DNA of 64,000 bases from Desulfolinea sp050305405 (lineage in GTDB: Bacteria > Chloroflexota > Anaerolineae > Anaerolineales > Villigracilaceae). The notes under the pieces were generated by a model, which made no database searches, was not told the origin of the DNA, and saw nothing but the letters and a program-made list of their open reading frames with translations. A program made the translations under genes and the position numbers. The stretch lies in assembly GCA_050305405.1 (NCBI GenBank), contig JBNLFG010000003.1:186001-250000 (forward strand). The letters are read 5' to 3'. Positions 7,443 through 14,139 of the stretch are shown one piece after another. Within the stretch, counting starts at the first letter, position 1. Every line of letters starts with the position of its first letter.

Positions 7443-8339
7443 TTACGACAACACCCTCTCCGCACGCTTCTTCTGGCGGAAGACAACGGCCGAGGCTGCG
7501 ATATTAACGATCAACGAAATGATGAAGAGCACCATTCCGATAAAAAAGAGTACGTGGTAATGCGTGCTGGCGTTGGCGACTTCACCCATCTCAGCGGCGA
7601 TGGTTGCGGTCATCGTGCGGACAGGAGAGAAAAGATCGCCCAAACTCTTCGCAAGGACGGGGGCATTACCCGTGACCATCATGACGGTCATCGTCTCGCC
7701 AATGGCGCGTCCGACGCCGAGCATGACCGCCGTTAAAACACCGGAACGGGCAGCAGGCAGGGTCACGCGCCAAATGGTCTGCCAACGGGTTGCACCGAGG
7801 GCAAGAGCGGCATCGCGGTATTCTTTGGGAACGGAGTCCAGCGCGTCTTCGGCGATCGAGACAATGGTCGGGATGGCGATGCCACCCAACAACAGGGACC
7901 CGGTTAATGCTGTTAAGCCAGTCGGCAAGTTCAGGGTCACGCGCAGAAAGGGTGAAAGGATCAGAATACCGAGAAATCCGAGAACTACAGAGGGTAATCC
8001 GCCGAGCAATTCCACAAGAGGCTTGAGCCAATTTCGCATCCAACGCGGGGCGATTTCAGAAAGAAAAACGGCTGTCCCAATCCCAAAGGGGACGGCGATC
8101 AGGCCAGCACCAATCGTTACCAGCAACGAGCCTGTGATGAGCGGCAGGATGCCAAAGTGATCTTCTATCGGATACCAGCGCACGGCGAAAAGATCACCGA
8201 AGGAGACTTCGCCGAGGGCGGGCAGCCCTTCCTTGAGCAGGAAGAAGAAGATCAGGGTTACAAAAATAATGGCTGAATAGCCAGAAAATTTGATGAGGCG
8301 GGTGATGATAAACTCACGCCAGTTCAGGTCTTTTTCCAT
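7443..8339 (-). CDS. pstC: Phosphate ABC transporter permease PstC2
   Basis: Inner-membrane permease, 298 aa, with about six helices. Family stretches are FGILPLITGSLLVTIGAGL, the EAA-type loop EDALDSVPKEYRDAALALGA with RWQTIWRVTLPAA, and VGRAIGETMTVMMVTGNAP with the conserved Arg/Glu pair. The start ATG 8339 follows GGAGAAGG. It comes 24 bases after the nudix stop, and pstA follows after a repeat-filled gap. It is the complete counterpart of the partial PstC1 at 1-265. Confidence 0.94.
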   Translation of the reverse strand: MEKDLNWREFIITRLIKFSGYSAIIFVTLIFFFLLKEGLPALGEVSFGDLFAVRWYPIEDHFGILPLITGSLLVTIGAGLIAVPFGIGTAVFLSEIAPRWMRNWLKPLVELLGGLPSVVLGFLGILILSPFLRVTLNLPTGLTALTGSLLLGGIAIPTIVSIAEDALDSVPKEYRDAALALGATRWQTIWRVTLPAARSGVLTAVMLGVGRAIGETMTVMMVTGNAPVLAKSLGDLFSPVRTMTATIAAEMGEVANASTHYHVLFFIGMVLFIISLIVNIAASAVVFRQKKRAERVLS

Positions 8340-8363
8340 ACCTTCTCCAAAACAGTATCTATT

Positions 8364-8774
8364 TCAATCCAGATGCTCTAAGTTTGCTAATACTTTTGAG
8401 ACCAGAGGGTCATTTCTAAAATCATCAAGCTTTTGCCAGGCAACTTCCTGCAACATGCGCTCTTCGACAGGGCGGTCTTCATCTTCAGGGTCACTGCCAA
8501 GACGTGCTTCAGCATGCGGATCAACAAAGGCTTCAAAACAATAATTGATGCCAAAGGCGTAGTTTTCTTCAAAAAGGAAGGCTCCTACTTCAGCCTGCAA
8601 GCCGGTCTCTTCGAAGACTTCACGTATTACGGCTTCATACAGATTTTCACCATTTTCGACACCGCCGCCGGGGAGCGTCCAATACTCGCGTCCTAAATGT
8701 ACATGGCGCACCATCAAGATGAGGTCATCTCTGAAGATCGCCGCACAAACACGGGGTCGGGTGCGTCTCGCCAT
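8364..8774 (-). CDS. NUDIX hydrolase inside the pst operon
   Basis: A 136-residue NUDIX pyrophosphohydrolase. The box is complete: GGGVENGENLYEAVIREVFE then ETGL (Gly, then REVFEE with metal-binding Glu residues). Upstream is VRHVHLGREYWTLPGG, the usual beta-strand into the box. The start overlaps the pstS2 stop by one base (TAATG), and pstC2 follows 24 bases later, so it is embedded in the phosphate operon. The substrate cannot be read from sequence; nucleoside diphosphate derivatives are the normal class. A role in releasing phosphate or in signalling by a phosphorylated metabolite is inference from context. Confidence 0.88.
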   Translation of the reverse strand: MARRTRPRVCAAIFRDDLILMVRHVHLGREYWTLPGGGVENGENLYEAVIREVFEETGLQAEVGAFLFEENYAFGINYCFEAFVDPHAEARLGSDPEDEDRPVEERMLQEVAWQKLDDFRNDPLVSKVLANLEHLD

Positions 8775-9643
8775 TAGTTGATCGGTACGAAGCCCAATTC
8801 TTTCACAATCTGCTGGGCATCAGCACCCATGATCCAATCCAGATATTCCTTCACGACACCGGTCGGCTCGCCGTTGGTATACATATACAGATCACGCGCA
8901 ATCGGGTAAGTCCCTGAGTTGACCGTCGCCACCGAAGGCAAAATATAGGCGTCACCAACTTCGGGCGCAATCGCAATCACCTTCAGATCATCGGGGACAT
9001 AGCCCAACCCGTCATAGCCAATCGCGTTCGGGTTTTGGCGCACTTCGGCAATGATGCCTTCCGAGGAGGGCAGCAGCAGGGTATCGGTAGAAAAAAGCGT
9101 CTCAGAATCTTTGATTCCAAGACGCAGAACAGTTTCTAAAAAGTAGACGTGCGTACCAGAGTTGGTCTCACGCGAAAGGCGCACAATCGGGCGATCCTCG
9201 CCGCCCACCTGACTCCAGTTGGTGTAAACCCCGCTGTACATATCCGAGATTTGCTGCAAGGTCAACTCCGAAACCGGATTTTCAGGATTGACGATCACGG
9301 CAATGGCATCCCTTGCAATGATATGCTCAACGGGCTCAACGCCCTGCTCACTCGCCAGGTCTATTTCGGATGACTTGATCTGGCGGGATGCGTTGGCGAT
9401 ATCCACTGTCCCGTTCACGAGCGATGCGATCCCCGTCCCTGACCCGCCGCCTGTTACCGATAAACGGATATCGGGGCGGTCCGTTTGATATTGCTCCGCC
9501 CACGCCAGCGCCAGGTTGACGATGGTATCTGAGCCTTTATTTTCGATATAGGTTTGGGGTTCGGTTTCAGTCGTCGTCTGCTGTGAAGCAGAACAGGAAA
9601 CCAAAAAGACAAAAGAAAGAGTAAGTAGAAGCAGTCGTTTCAT
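8774..9643 (-). CDS. pstS: Phosphate-binding lipoprotein PstS2
   Basis: Second phosphate-binding protein, 289 aa, and first gene of the pst-phoPR-mgsA operon. The signal peptide is lipoprotein type (MKRLLLLTLSFVFLVSCSAS; Cys17 in the lipobox VSC). The binding domain shows NKGSDTIVNL, VTGGGSGTGIASL, VDIANASRQIK and SRETNSGTHVYF, matching PstS motifs that contact phosphate. There is no low-complexity linker, unlike PstS1. A TATAAT lies 8 bases before the ATG and no ribosome site is seen, so the mRNA may be leaderless. Stop and nudix start overlap. Confidence 0.92.
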   Translation of the reverse strand: MKRLLLLTLSFVFLVSCSASQQTTTETEPQTYIENKGSDTIVNLALAWAEQYQTDRPDIRLSVTGGGSGTGIASLVNGTVDIANASRQIKSSEIDLASEQGVEPVEHIIARDAIAVIVNPENPVSELTLQQISDMYSGVYTNWSQVGGEDRPIVRLSRETNSGTHVYFLETVLRLGIKDSETLFSTDTLLLPSSEGIIAEVRQNPNAIGYDGLGYVPDDLKVIAIAPEVGDAYILPSVATVNSGTYPIARDLYMYTNGEPTGVVKEYLDWIMGADAQQIVKELGFVPIN

Positions 9644-9678
9644 CGAAATGAATTATAGCGTAAAAATACCGATTAAAT
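9644..9678 (-). promoter_or_regulatory. Promoter of the pst operon with very short leader
   Basis: TATAAT (9652-9657, minus strand) ends 8 bases before the pstS2 ATG, preceded by TTTTTACGC. No good -35 hexamer lies 16-18 bases upstream, as expected for activator-dependent Pho promoters. TTTAATCGG at 9670-9678 is shared with the pstS1 upstream region. Transcription would start at or next to the ATG. Confidence 0.4.
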
Positions 9679-9723
9679 GCTTTTGTAAGGAGAGGGGAGC
9701 ACTCAAATGTTGTTGGTGTTTTC

Positions 9724-10006
9724 TGCCCCCTCCCAGCCTCCTCCGAATGCTAAAAGCGGAATTTGGGGGAGAAGCACGGTATTTTTTCTGGTGGTGCTTC
9801 ATAATAAGTGATGAATTTGCGAGCGAAGCGAAGCAATCTCATTGAATGTAGTGCAATCTCCCGCAAATGAGACTGCTTCGGCGATAAAGCTGCCTCGCAG
9901 ATTCATTCCATCACTTACCATTGATGCACCACCTTTTTTTCTGGATCCCCCCATTTTTGTTTTTCAAAATGGGGGGATGTCCGAAGGGCAGGGGGGCAGA
10001 AGGGCA
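9724..10006. repeat. Composite intergenic repeat: family A core with nested family E element
   Basis: The 432-base gap between pstS2 and pstB2 holds no gene. The outer parts match the core of the 10897-11116 repeat (GCTAAAAGCGGAATTTGGGG, GTATTTTTTCT, then a CCCCCCATTTTTG/CAAAATGGGGGG hairpin and GATGTCCGAAGGGCAGGGG). A second element is inserted at about 9805-9917. Its ends are TAAGTGATGAATTTGCGAG and CTCGCAGATTCATTCCATCA plus CTTA, and inside it is GCGAAGCGAAGCAATCTC. GGTGGTGC and GCACCACC flank the inner element as a further inverted pair. Likely a repeat that landed in another repeat. Confidence 0.65.
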
Positions 10007-10075
10007 TAAACTCCAAAAATGCATAAGATGCATCAGCTAATACGCAATACTTCCCTTTTACGGTAAAATCAGCCT

Positions 10076-10843
10076 ATGCCTACTGAACAGCCCGTTTTCG
10101 CTATCGAAAAACTAAACTTCTACTATGGGGAAAAGCGAGCCTTGTCCAACATCAACATGGACATCCTGCCCCGCAAAGTGACCGCCCTGATCGGCCCCTC
10201 CGGTTGCGGCAAATCCACTTATCTGCGTTGCTTAAATCGGATGAACGATACCATCCCCGGCACACGTGTGGAGGGCGAGATCCGCCTGAACGGCGAAAAT
10301 ATCTACGCCCCCGACGCCGACGTGGTTGATCTGCGCCAGCGCGTGGGAATGGTCTTCCAGAAACCGAACCCCTTCCCGCAGTCGATCTACGATAATGTCG
10401 CCTTTGGGCCACGCGTGCTGGGGCTCTCCGAAAGCAAGACCGATCTCGAAGAAACCGTTGAGATGAGCCTGCGCAAAGCCGCGCTCTGGGATGACGTGAA
10501 AGACCGTCTCAAAGATGGCGCGCTCAGTCTCGCCCTCGGACAACAGCAACGGCTCTGTATCGCCCGCGTCGTCGCCGTACAGCCTGAAGTAATTCTGATG
10601 GATGAGTCCACCTCCGCCCTTGACCCGATTGCCACGGGCAAAGTCGAAGACCTGATCGCTGAACTCAAAGAAGATTACACCATCGTCATCGTGACGCATA
10701 ATATGCAACAAGCTGCGCGTGTTTCCGATAAAACAGGTCTCTTCTGGCTGGGGGAACTGATCGAGTTTAATGAAACGAATGAAATCTTTACCCGCCCCAA
10801 AGAAGAACTAACCGAAGCCTATATCACTGGGCGGATGGGGTAA
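10076..10843 (+). CDS. pstB: Phosphate ABC transporter ATPase PstB2 with degenerate signature motif
   Basis: Second PstB, 255 aa, transcribed away from pstS2. Walker A is GPSGCGKST, the Q-loop is canonical (MVFQKPNPFPQS), the Walker B segment is VILMDESTSALDP with the catalytic Glu present, and the H-switch is IVTHNMQQAARVSD. The signature motif reads LALGQQQR instead of LSGGQQQR, so the Ser and the first Gly that hold the gamma-phosphate are replaced. It is complementary to PstB1, which keeps LSGGQ but lacks the Q-loop Gln. TAAAAT lies 6 bases before the ATG, again suggesting a very short leader. Followed by a terminator, so monocistronic. Confidence 0.92.
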   Translation: MPTEQPVFAIEKLNFYYGEKRALSNINMDILPRKVTALIGPSGCGKSTYLRCLNRMNDTIPGTRVEGEIRLNGENIYAPDADVVDLRQRVGMVFQKPNPFPQSIYDNVAFGPRVLGLSESKTDLEETVEMSLRKAALWDDVKDRLKDGALSLALGQQQRLCIARVVAVQPEVILMDESTSALDPIATGKVEDLIAELKEDYTIVIVTHNMQQAARVSDKTGLFWLGELIEFNETNEIFTRPKEELTEAYITGRMG

Positions 10844-10863
10844 GCATCTAATCAAAAAACCGA

Positions 10864-10893
10864 AAAACTCTTCTGTGCGGAAGAGTTTTTTTT
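10864..10893 (+). terminator. Rho-independent terminator after pstB2
   Basis: AAAAACTCTTC, a 6-base loop, GAAGAGTTTTT and a run of T. Confidence 0.9.
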
Positions 10894-10896
10894 ATC

Positions 10897-11116
10897 TAAC
10901 TGATGTTACGCTAACTCAGATTATGCCGTAAGTAAATATTTCCTATATCCCTGCCCCCACCCAGCCTCCCAAAAATTCTAAAAGCGGAATTTAGGGGAGG
11001 GGCATAGTATTTTTTCTCCAAAAAGACACTGCTTTTGCTAGCTCCCCCTTTTTCGTTTTTCAAAAAGGGGGGATGTCCACGGGACAGGGGGCACAAAAGG
11101 CGTGGTATCAGCTATT
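10897..11116. repeat. MITE-like palindromic element, family A copy 2
   Basis: It fills most of the 352-base gap before the acetyltransferase gene. The left end TAACTGATGTTACGC (10897-10911) pairs with the degenerate right end GGCGTGGTATCAGCTATT (11099-11116). The core has GCTCCCCCTTTTTCGT and CAAAAAGGGGGGATGTCC hairpins and GGAATTTAGGGGAG, shared with 9724-10006 and, reversed, with 2642-2887. No gene in the gap. Confidence 0.7.
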
Positions 11117-11195
11117 CATAACCAAGGGAAACAAGGGTGGTATGAGGACAGAAATCTAAAGTAAAATTGCAGAAAACAAGGTTCGGGAGAATGCA

Positions 11196-11693
11196 ATGAA
11201 CAAAGAGATAGAAATCATTCAAATCACTGAAGCTTATATCAAGAGCTTTTACCACTGCTTAGACAGCGTTGCTAAAGAAAGAATTTATTTGGGCCGTTTG
11301 GAAGCGCCGCCATTCGAAGATGTGCGCTCTTTCGTACTCAAAAAGATCGAAAAAGATATTCCACATTTTGTTGCCGTAGTTGATAATACTGTGATCGGCT
11401 GGTGTGATATTCATCCACTGGAAAAAGAAACATTTCAGCATGTTGGTGTGTTGGGAATGGGCATACACAAAGAATATCGTGGGCAAGGGCTGGGGAAAAA
11501 GCTCATGCTGAAAACACTCGCAAAAGCCAAAGCAAAGGGTCTTGAGCGCATCGAATTGGAAGTCTACAGCACCAATACGGTTGCAATCCACCTTTATGAG
11601 CAGATGGGGTTTGAATTAGAAGGAAGAAAAAGAAAGATACGAAAACTGGATGGGGAATATTACGATAATTTGATAATGGCGGTATTGTTTTAA
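11196..11693 (+). CDS. GNAT-family N-acetyltransferase
   Basis: 165 aa. The acetyl-CoA site is clear: LGMGIHKEYRGQGLGKKLM (motif A, R/Q-x-x-G-x-G/A) followed by ALAKAKAKG-like helix, the LEVYSTNTVAIHLYEQMGF motif B, and GRKRKIRKLDGEYYDNLIM. This layout is like RimI/PhnO/YjgM-type acetyltransferases acting on small amines or protein N-termini; the acceptor is unknown. A GGGAGAA site lies before ATG 11196. Monocistronic, flanked by repeats on both sides. Confidence 0.88.
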   Translation: MNKEIEIIQITEAYIKSFYHCLDSVAKERIYLGRLEAPPFEDVRSFVLKKIEKDIPHFVAVVDNTVIGWCDIHPLEKETFQHVGVLGMGIHKEYRGQGLGKKLMLKTLAKAKAKGLERIELEVYSTNTVAIHLYEQMGFELEGRKRKIRKLDGEYYDNLIMAVLF

Positions 11694-11799
11694 GTTGGCT
11701 GAGTAGCTCCGAATGTTTTTTCGGAGCATATCGAAGCCAAGAACTAGAATTTTCCTGTTACGGTTGGTTTCGATACGGACTTCGTCCTACTCAACCAAC
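11694..11799. repeat. Inverted-repeat element, family C copy 1
   Basis: GTTGGCTGAGTAG (11694-11706) pairs with CTACTCAACCAAC (11787-11799). TATCGAAGCCAA and TTGGTTTCGATA pair inside, so the element can fold almost end to end. It starts one base after the preceding stop codon. Confidence 0.7.
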
Positions 11800-11824
11800 G
11801 CTTTTCCTTGAATGGATATTCAAC

Positions 11825-12382
11825 ATGACCCCAAAAAACTTACACCCCTTGAAAACACTTTCCAAAGAAACCATTCTCAACCACAACAAATTTCTGCGCG
11901 TGGAAAAGCACGTTGTTGAATTCCCCGGTGGACAGATCATCGACGATTGGGCATGGATCGAAATCCCCAGCGCAGCGATCGTGCTCGCCCGCCGCGTGGA
12001 CGGGAACTTTCTCGTCTTCCGACAGACCAAATACGCCATCGAGGGGACCTCGCTCGCGCCGGTCGGCGGGATGCTCGAGACGAACGAAAGTCCACTTGAT
12101 GCCGCCAAACGGGAATTACGCGAGGAGATGGGCTACGAAGCGCCAACCTGGGTTGATCTCGGCAACTATATCGTCGATCCCAATCGCGGTGTGGCGACGA
12201 TGCATCTCTTTCTCGCGCTGGATGCGGAATACGTCAGCGAACCGAACAGCGACGATCTCGAAGATCAGGAATTATTGGTGTTACGCAGGGACGAATTGGA
12301 AGAGGCGCTAAAAGCAGGTGAATTCAAGGTTTTGGCATGGACGACGGTGGTGTCGTTAGCGTTGGGGTATTTGAGCAAGTAA
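11825..12382 (+). CDS. NUDIX hydrolase, ADP-ribose pyrophosphatase-like
   Basis: 185 aa. The N-terminal beta-rich domain (residues 1-45) precedes the NUDIX box GGMLETNESPLDAAKRELRE then EMGY. The order and length resemble NudF/ADP-ribose pyrophosphatases (VVEFPGGQIIDDW, then IVLARRVDGNFLVFRQ). The usual Pro about 16 residues after the box, which marks ADP-ribose specificity, is not certain. No clear ribosome site is seen before ATG 11825. It is a different subgroup from the short NUDIX at 8364-8774. Confidence 0.85.
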   Translation: MTPKNLHPLKTLSKETILNHNKFLRVEKHVVEFPGGQIIDDWAWIEIPSAAIVLARRVDGNFLVFRQTKYAIEGTSLAPVGGMLETNESPLDAAKRELREEMGYEAPTWVDLGNYIVDPNRGVATMHLFLALDAEYVSEPNSDDLEDQELLVLRRDELEEALKAGEFKVLAWTTVVSLALGYLSK

Positions 12383-12476
12383 ACATTCTCAACAAATAAC
12401 TATTCACGTAATGCTTACAGTATACTTTGATCGTTATTTCAATAAAATTATCTCAAAACGAGAACAGGGAAATATA

Positions 12477-13259
12477 ATGAAAGCTAACTGGACAGATAAG
12501 TTTTTCGAGCTTGCACCCAAATTACAAAAGCTTTTTGTTATTATCGGAGCACTCTTTTTGTTTAGCTTTGGTATATACAAAGGGATTTCTACTTCTTATG
12601 GCTTGGCAGCAGGTATATTTATAGGTCTAGTAGGTGCTGTGCTTGTGATAGGCACTTACGCTCTAACGGGTATCTGGAATATTGCCACAACTTCATTAGC
12701 AGAGTTTTTCTCAAGAAACCCTAAATTTAGACGCAATATCATTATTTTTCTTAGTTTATCCACCTTTTTTTCTGCATTCTATATTGTTTTTTATACAAAC
12801 GTTGACAATTTCTTGAAAGCTTCCATATTCATCTTGTTTTTGATACTTCTTCCGTCAGGGATCACATCGCTTATTCGAGAAGACCGACGCAGGGAAAGTT
12901 TCAAATTGTTAGGCAGTCAAATTACACCGACATTAATTTCACAAAGCCCTCAAGCCGCGATTGAACATGCTTTTACCCTTTTTGAAGACCATCTCAGAAA
13001 ACGTTTAGATATGGGAGCTTCTGAATATGGAGAAACACTAATTAATTTAGCACTTGGAAAGGATGGAAAACTATTCTATGGGGAAACCGCCTCTGAAAAT
13101 AGAGGTGCACGAAATTTACTATCAGGTGCTTACGCTACCTATCGTAACCCCCGTAAGCACCGCATTGTCGAAGATGACAAAGAATCGGCACTAGCAATAA
13201 TTGCACTGATAGAGCTTTTAATTCATATTGTGGATAGTTCTTCCGATAGAGAAAAGTAA
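12477..13259 (+). CDS. Membrane protein with Ymh-like (TIGR02391) C-terminal domain
   Basis: Unassigned 260-residue protein. The N-terminal half has about four membrane helices (FVIIGALFLFSFGIYKGI; AAGIFIGLVGAVLVIGTYAL; IIIFLSLSTFFSAFYIVFY; ASIFILFLILLPSGITSL). The C-terminal half is soluble and contains NLLSGAYATYRNPRKHRIV and DDKESALAIIALIELLIHIV, which look like the conserved G-x-x-x-x-x-RNP-x-x-H core of the Hypoth_Ymh/TIGR02391 family. The gene is distinctly AT-richer than its neighbours, suggesting acquisition. An in-frame ATG at 12411 is possible but would add a charged tail before the first helix. Domain assignment is from memory of the motif; function unknown. Confidence 0.6.
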   Translation: MKANWTDKFFELAPKLQKLFVIIGALFLFSFGIYKGISTSYGLAAGIFIGLVGAVLVIGTYALTGIWNIATTSLAEFFSRNPKFRRNIIIFLSLSTFFSAFYIVFYTNVDNFLKASIFILFLILLPSGITSLIREDRRRESFKLLGSQITPTLISQSPQAAIEHAFTLFEDHLRKRLDMGASEYGETLINLALGKDGKLFYGETASENRGARNLLSGAYATYRNPRKHRIVEDDKESALAIIALIELLIHIVDSSSDREK

Positions 13260-13261
13260 CA

Positions 13262-13338
13262 TCTATTCCCTACTCTTCATCTGCAACAAATAACCCCCAT
13301 CTAACGTAATCACCTGCCTGCGGATCATCGCGGCGGCG
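13262..13338 (-). pseudogene. Duplicated 3' end of a fabL-like gene
   Basis: 77 bases match the 3' end of fabL at 14139-14215 with about seven substitutions. Reading is still open on the minus strand and encodes AAMIRRQVITLDGGYLLQ plus MKSRE and a stop; only one of the changes alters a residue (Gly to Arg). The match ends abruptly where a REP-type hairpin begins. This is either a remnant of a second fabL copy or material duplicated when the adjacent transposase unit arrived. Confidence 0.8.
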
Positions 13339-13340
13339 TA

Positions 13341-13440
13341 TAGACCCGAAAGGTCTTCATCGAGCGACGGTCAAACACTCATTCTGACCTTCAATAGCGC
13401 CCTATCCAAAACGCAACATAAAGAGACCTTTCGGGTCTCT
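13341..13440. repeat. REP-like palindromes upstream of the Y1 transposase
   Basis: AGACCCGAAAGGTCT (13341-13355) and its inverted partner AGACCTTTCGGGTCT (about 13424-13438) form two small hairpins and a larger fold. A third, diverged unit (CAGACCCGAAAAGTTCTTAT) lies just after the transposase gene near 14049-14068. Such palindromes are the usual partners of REP-associated tyrosine transposases. Confidence 0.65.
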
Positions 13441-13456
13441 CTCGCCCGGAGAAAAT

Positions 13457-14044
13457 ATGACCACTCCACCACCCTTAGAATACGGACAGTATTACCATAT
13501 TTACAACCGTGGCAATAACGGCGAAACCTTATTTCGCAACCCACACAATTATCATTATTTTATGGAGCTGTACGCAAAGCATGTTTCTCCAATAGCCGAT
13601 ACTTTTGCCTATTGTCTGCTTCCAAACCATTTCCATTTTGTCGTGCAGATCAAAGCAGAAACAGAAATTCAAGAAATAGCAAAAATACGAAAAATCTCTA
13701 CACCCAGCCATAGCTTTGGAAACCTTTTCAACGCCTTTGCTAAATCCATCAACAAGGCTTACGGGCGCACAGGCAGTCTTTTTGAAAAACCCTTCCACCG
13801 TAAAATTGTCACCGACGATGCCTATTTTTGGCGATTGATCTTATATATCCATCACAACCCCCAAAAACATGGTCTCATTGATGATTTTCGCTTATGGCCC
13901 TTCTCATCTTATACGGCTTTTCTCTCTAAGGAGCCAACACGCTTAAAACGGGAAGAAGTTATTACCGCATTCAGCAGCTTGAAACAATTTATAAAAGACC
14001 ATAACGAATATAAATCGAATGAAATGAATGATGAGTTTGATTGA
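13457..14044 (+). CDS. REP-associated tyrosine transposase (Y1_Tnp, IS200-like)
   Basis: 195 aa single-domain HUH nuclease. The metal-binding motif is PNHFHFVV (residues about 53-60), preceded by the beta-strand YHIYNRGNNGETLF. The likely nucleophile Tyr is in SINKAYGRTGSLFEKPFHRK, and YIHHNPQKHGL with WPFSSY closes the fold. This layout is typical of RAYTs, which process REP palindromes as single strands. REP-like hairpins flank the gene, and the duplicated fabL end lies directly upstream. The frame is intact, so it may be active. Confidence 0.9.
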   Translation: MTTPPPLEYGQYYHIYNRGNNGETLFRNPHNYHYFMELYAKHVSPIADTFAYCLLPNHFHFVVQIKAETEIQEIAKIRKISTPSHSFGNLFNAFAKSINKAYGRTGSLFEKPFHRKIVTDDAYFWRLILYIHHNPQKHGLIDDFRLWPFSSYTAFLSKEPTRLKREEVITAFSSLKQFIKDHNEYKSNEMNDEFD

Positions 14045-14139
14045 ACAACAGACCCGAAAAGTTCTTATCGGGGAATAGTTAAATCATCGTCCACGTCTTC
14101 AAAATCAACATGATAAAAGCTTTCGAGGCTAGGAAAGGT

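Noticed and set aside
9724..11116. CRISPR array, because of repeated GC-rich palindromes
   Set aside because: Units are not regularly spaced, differ in length and lack unique spacers; they are mobile palindromic repeats.
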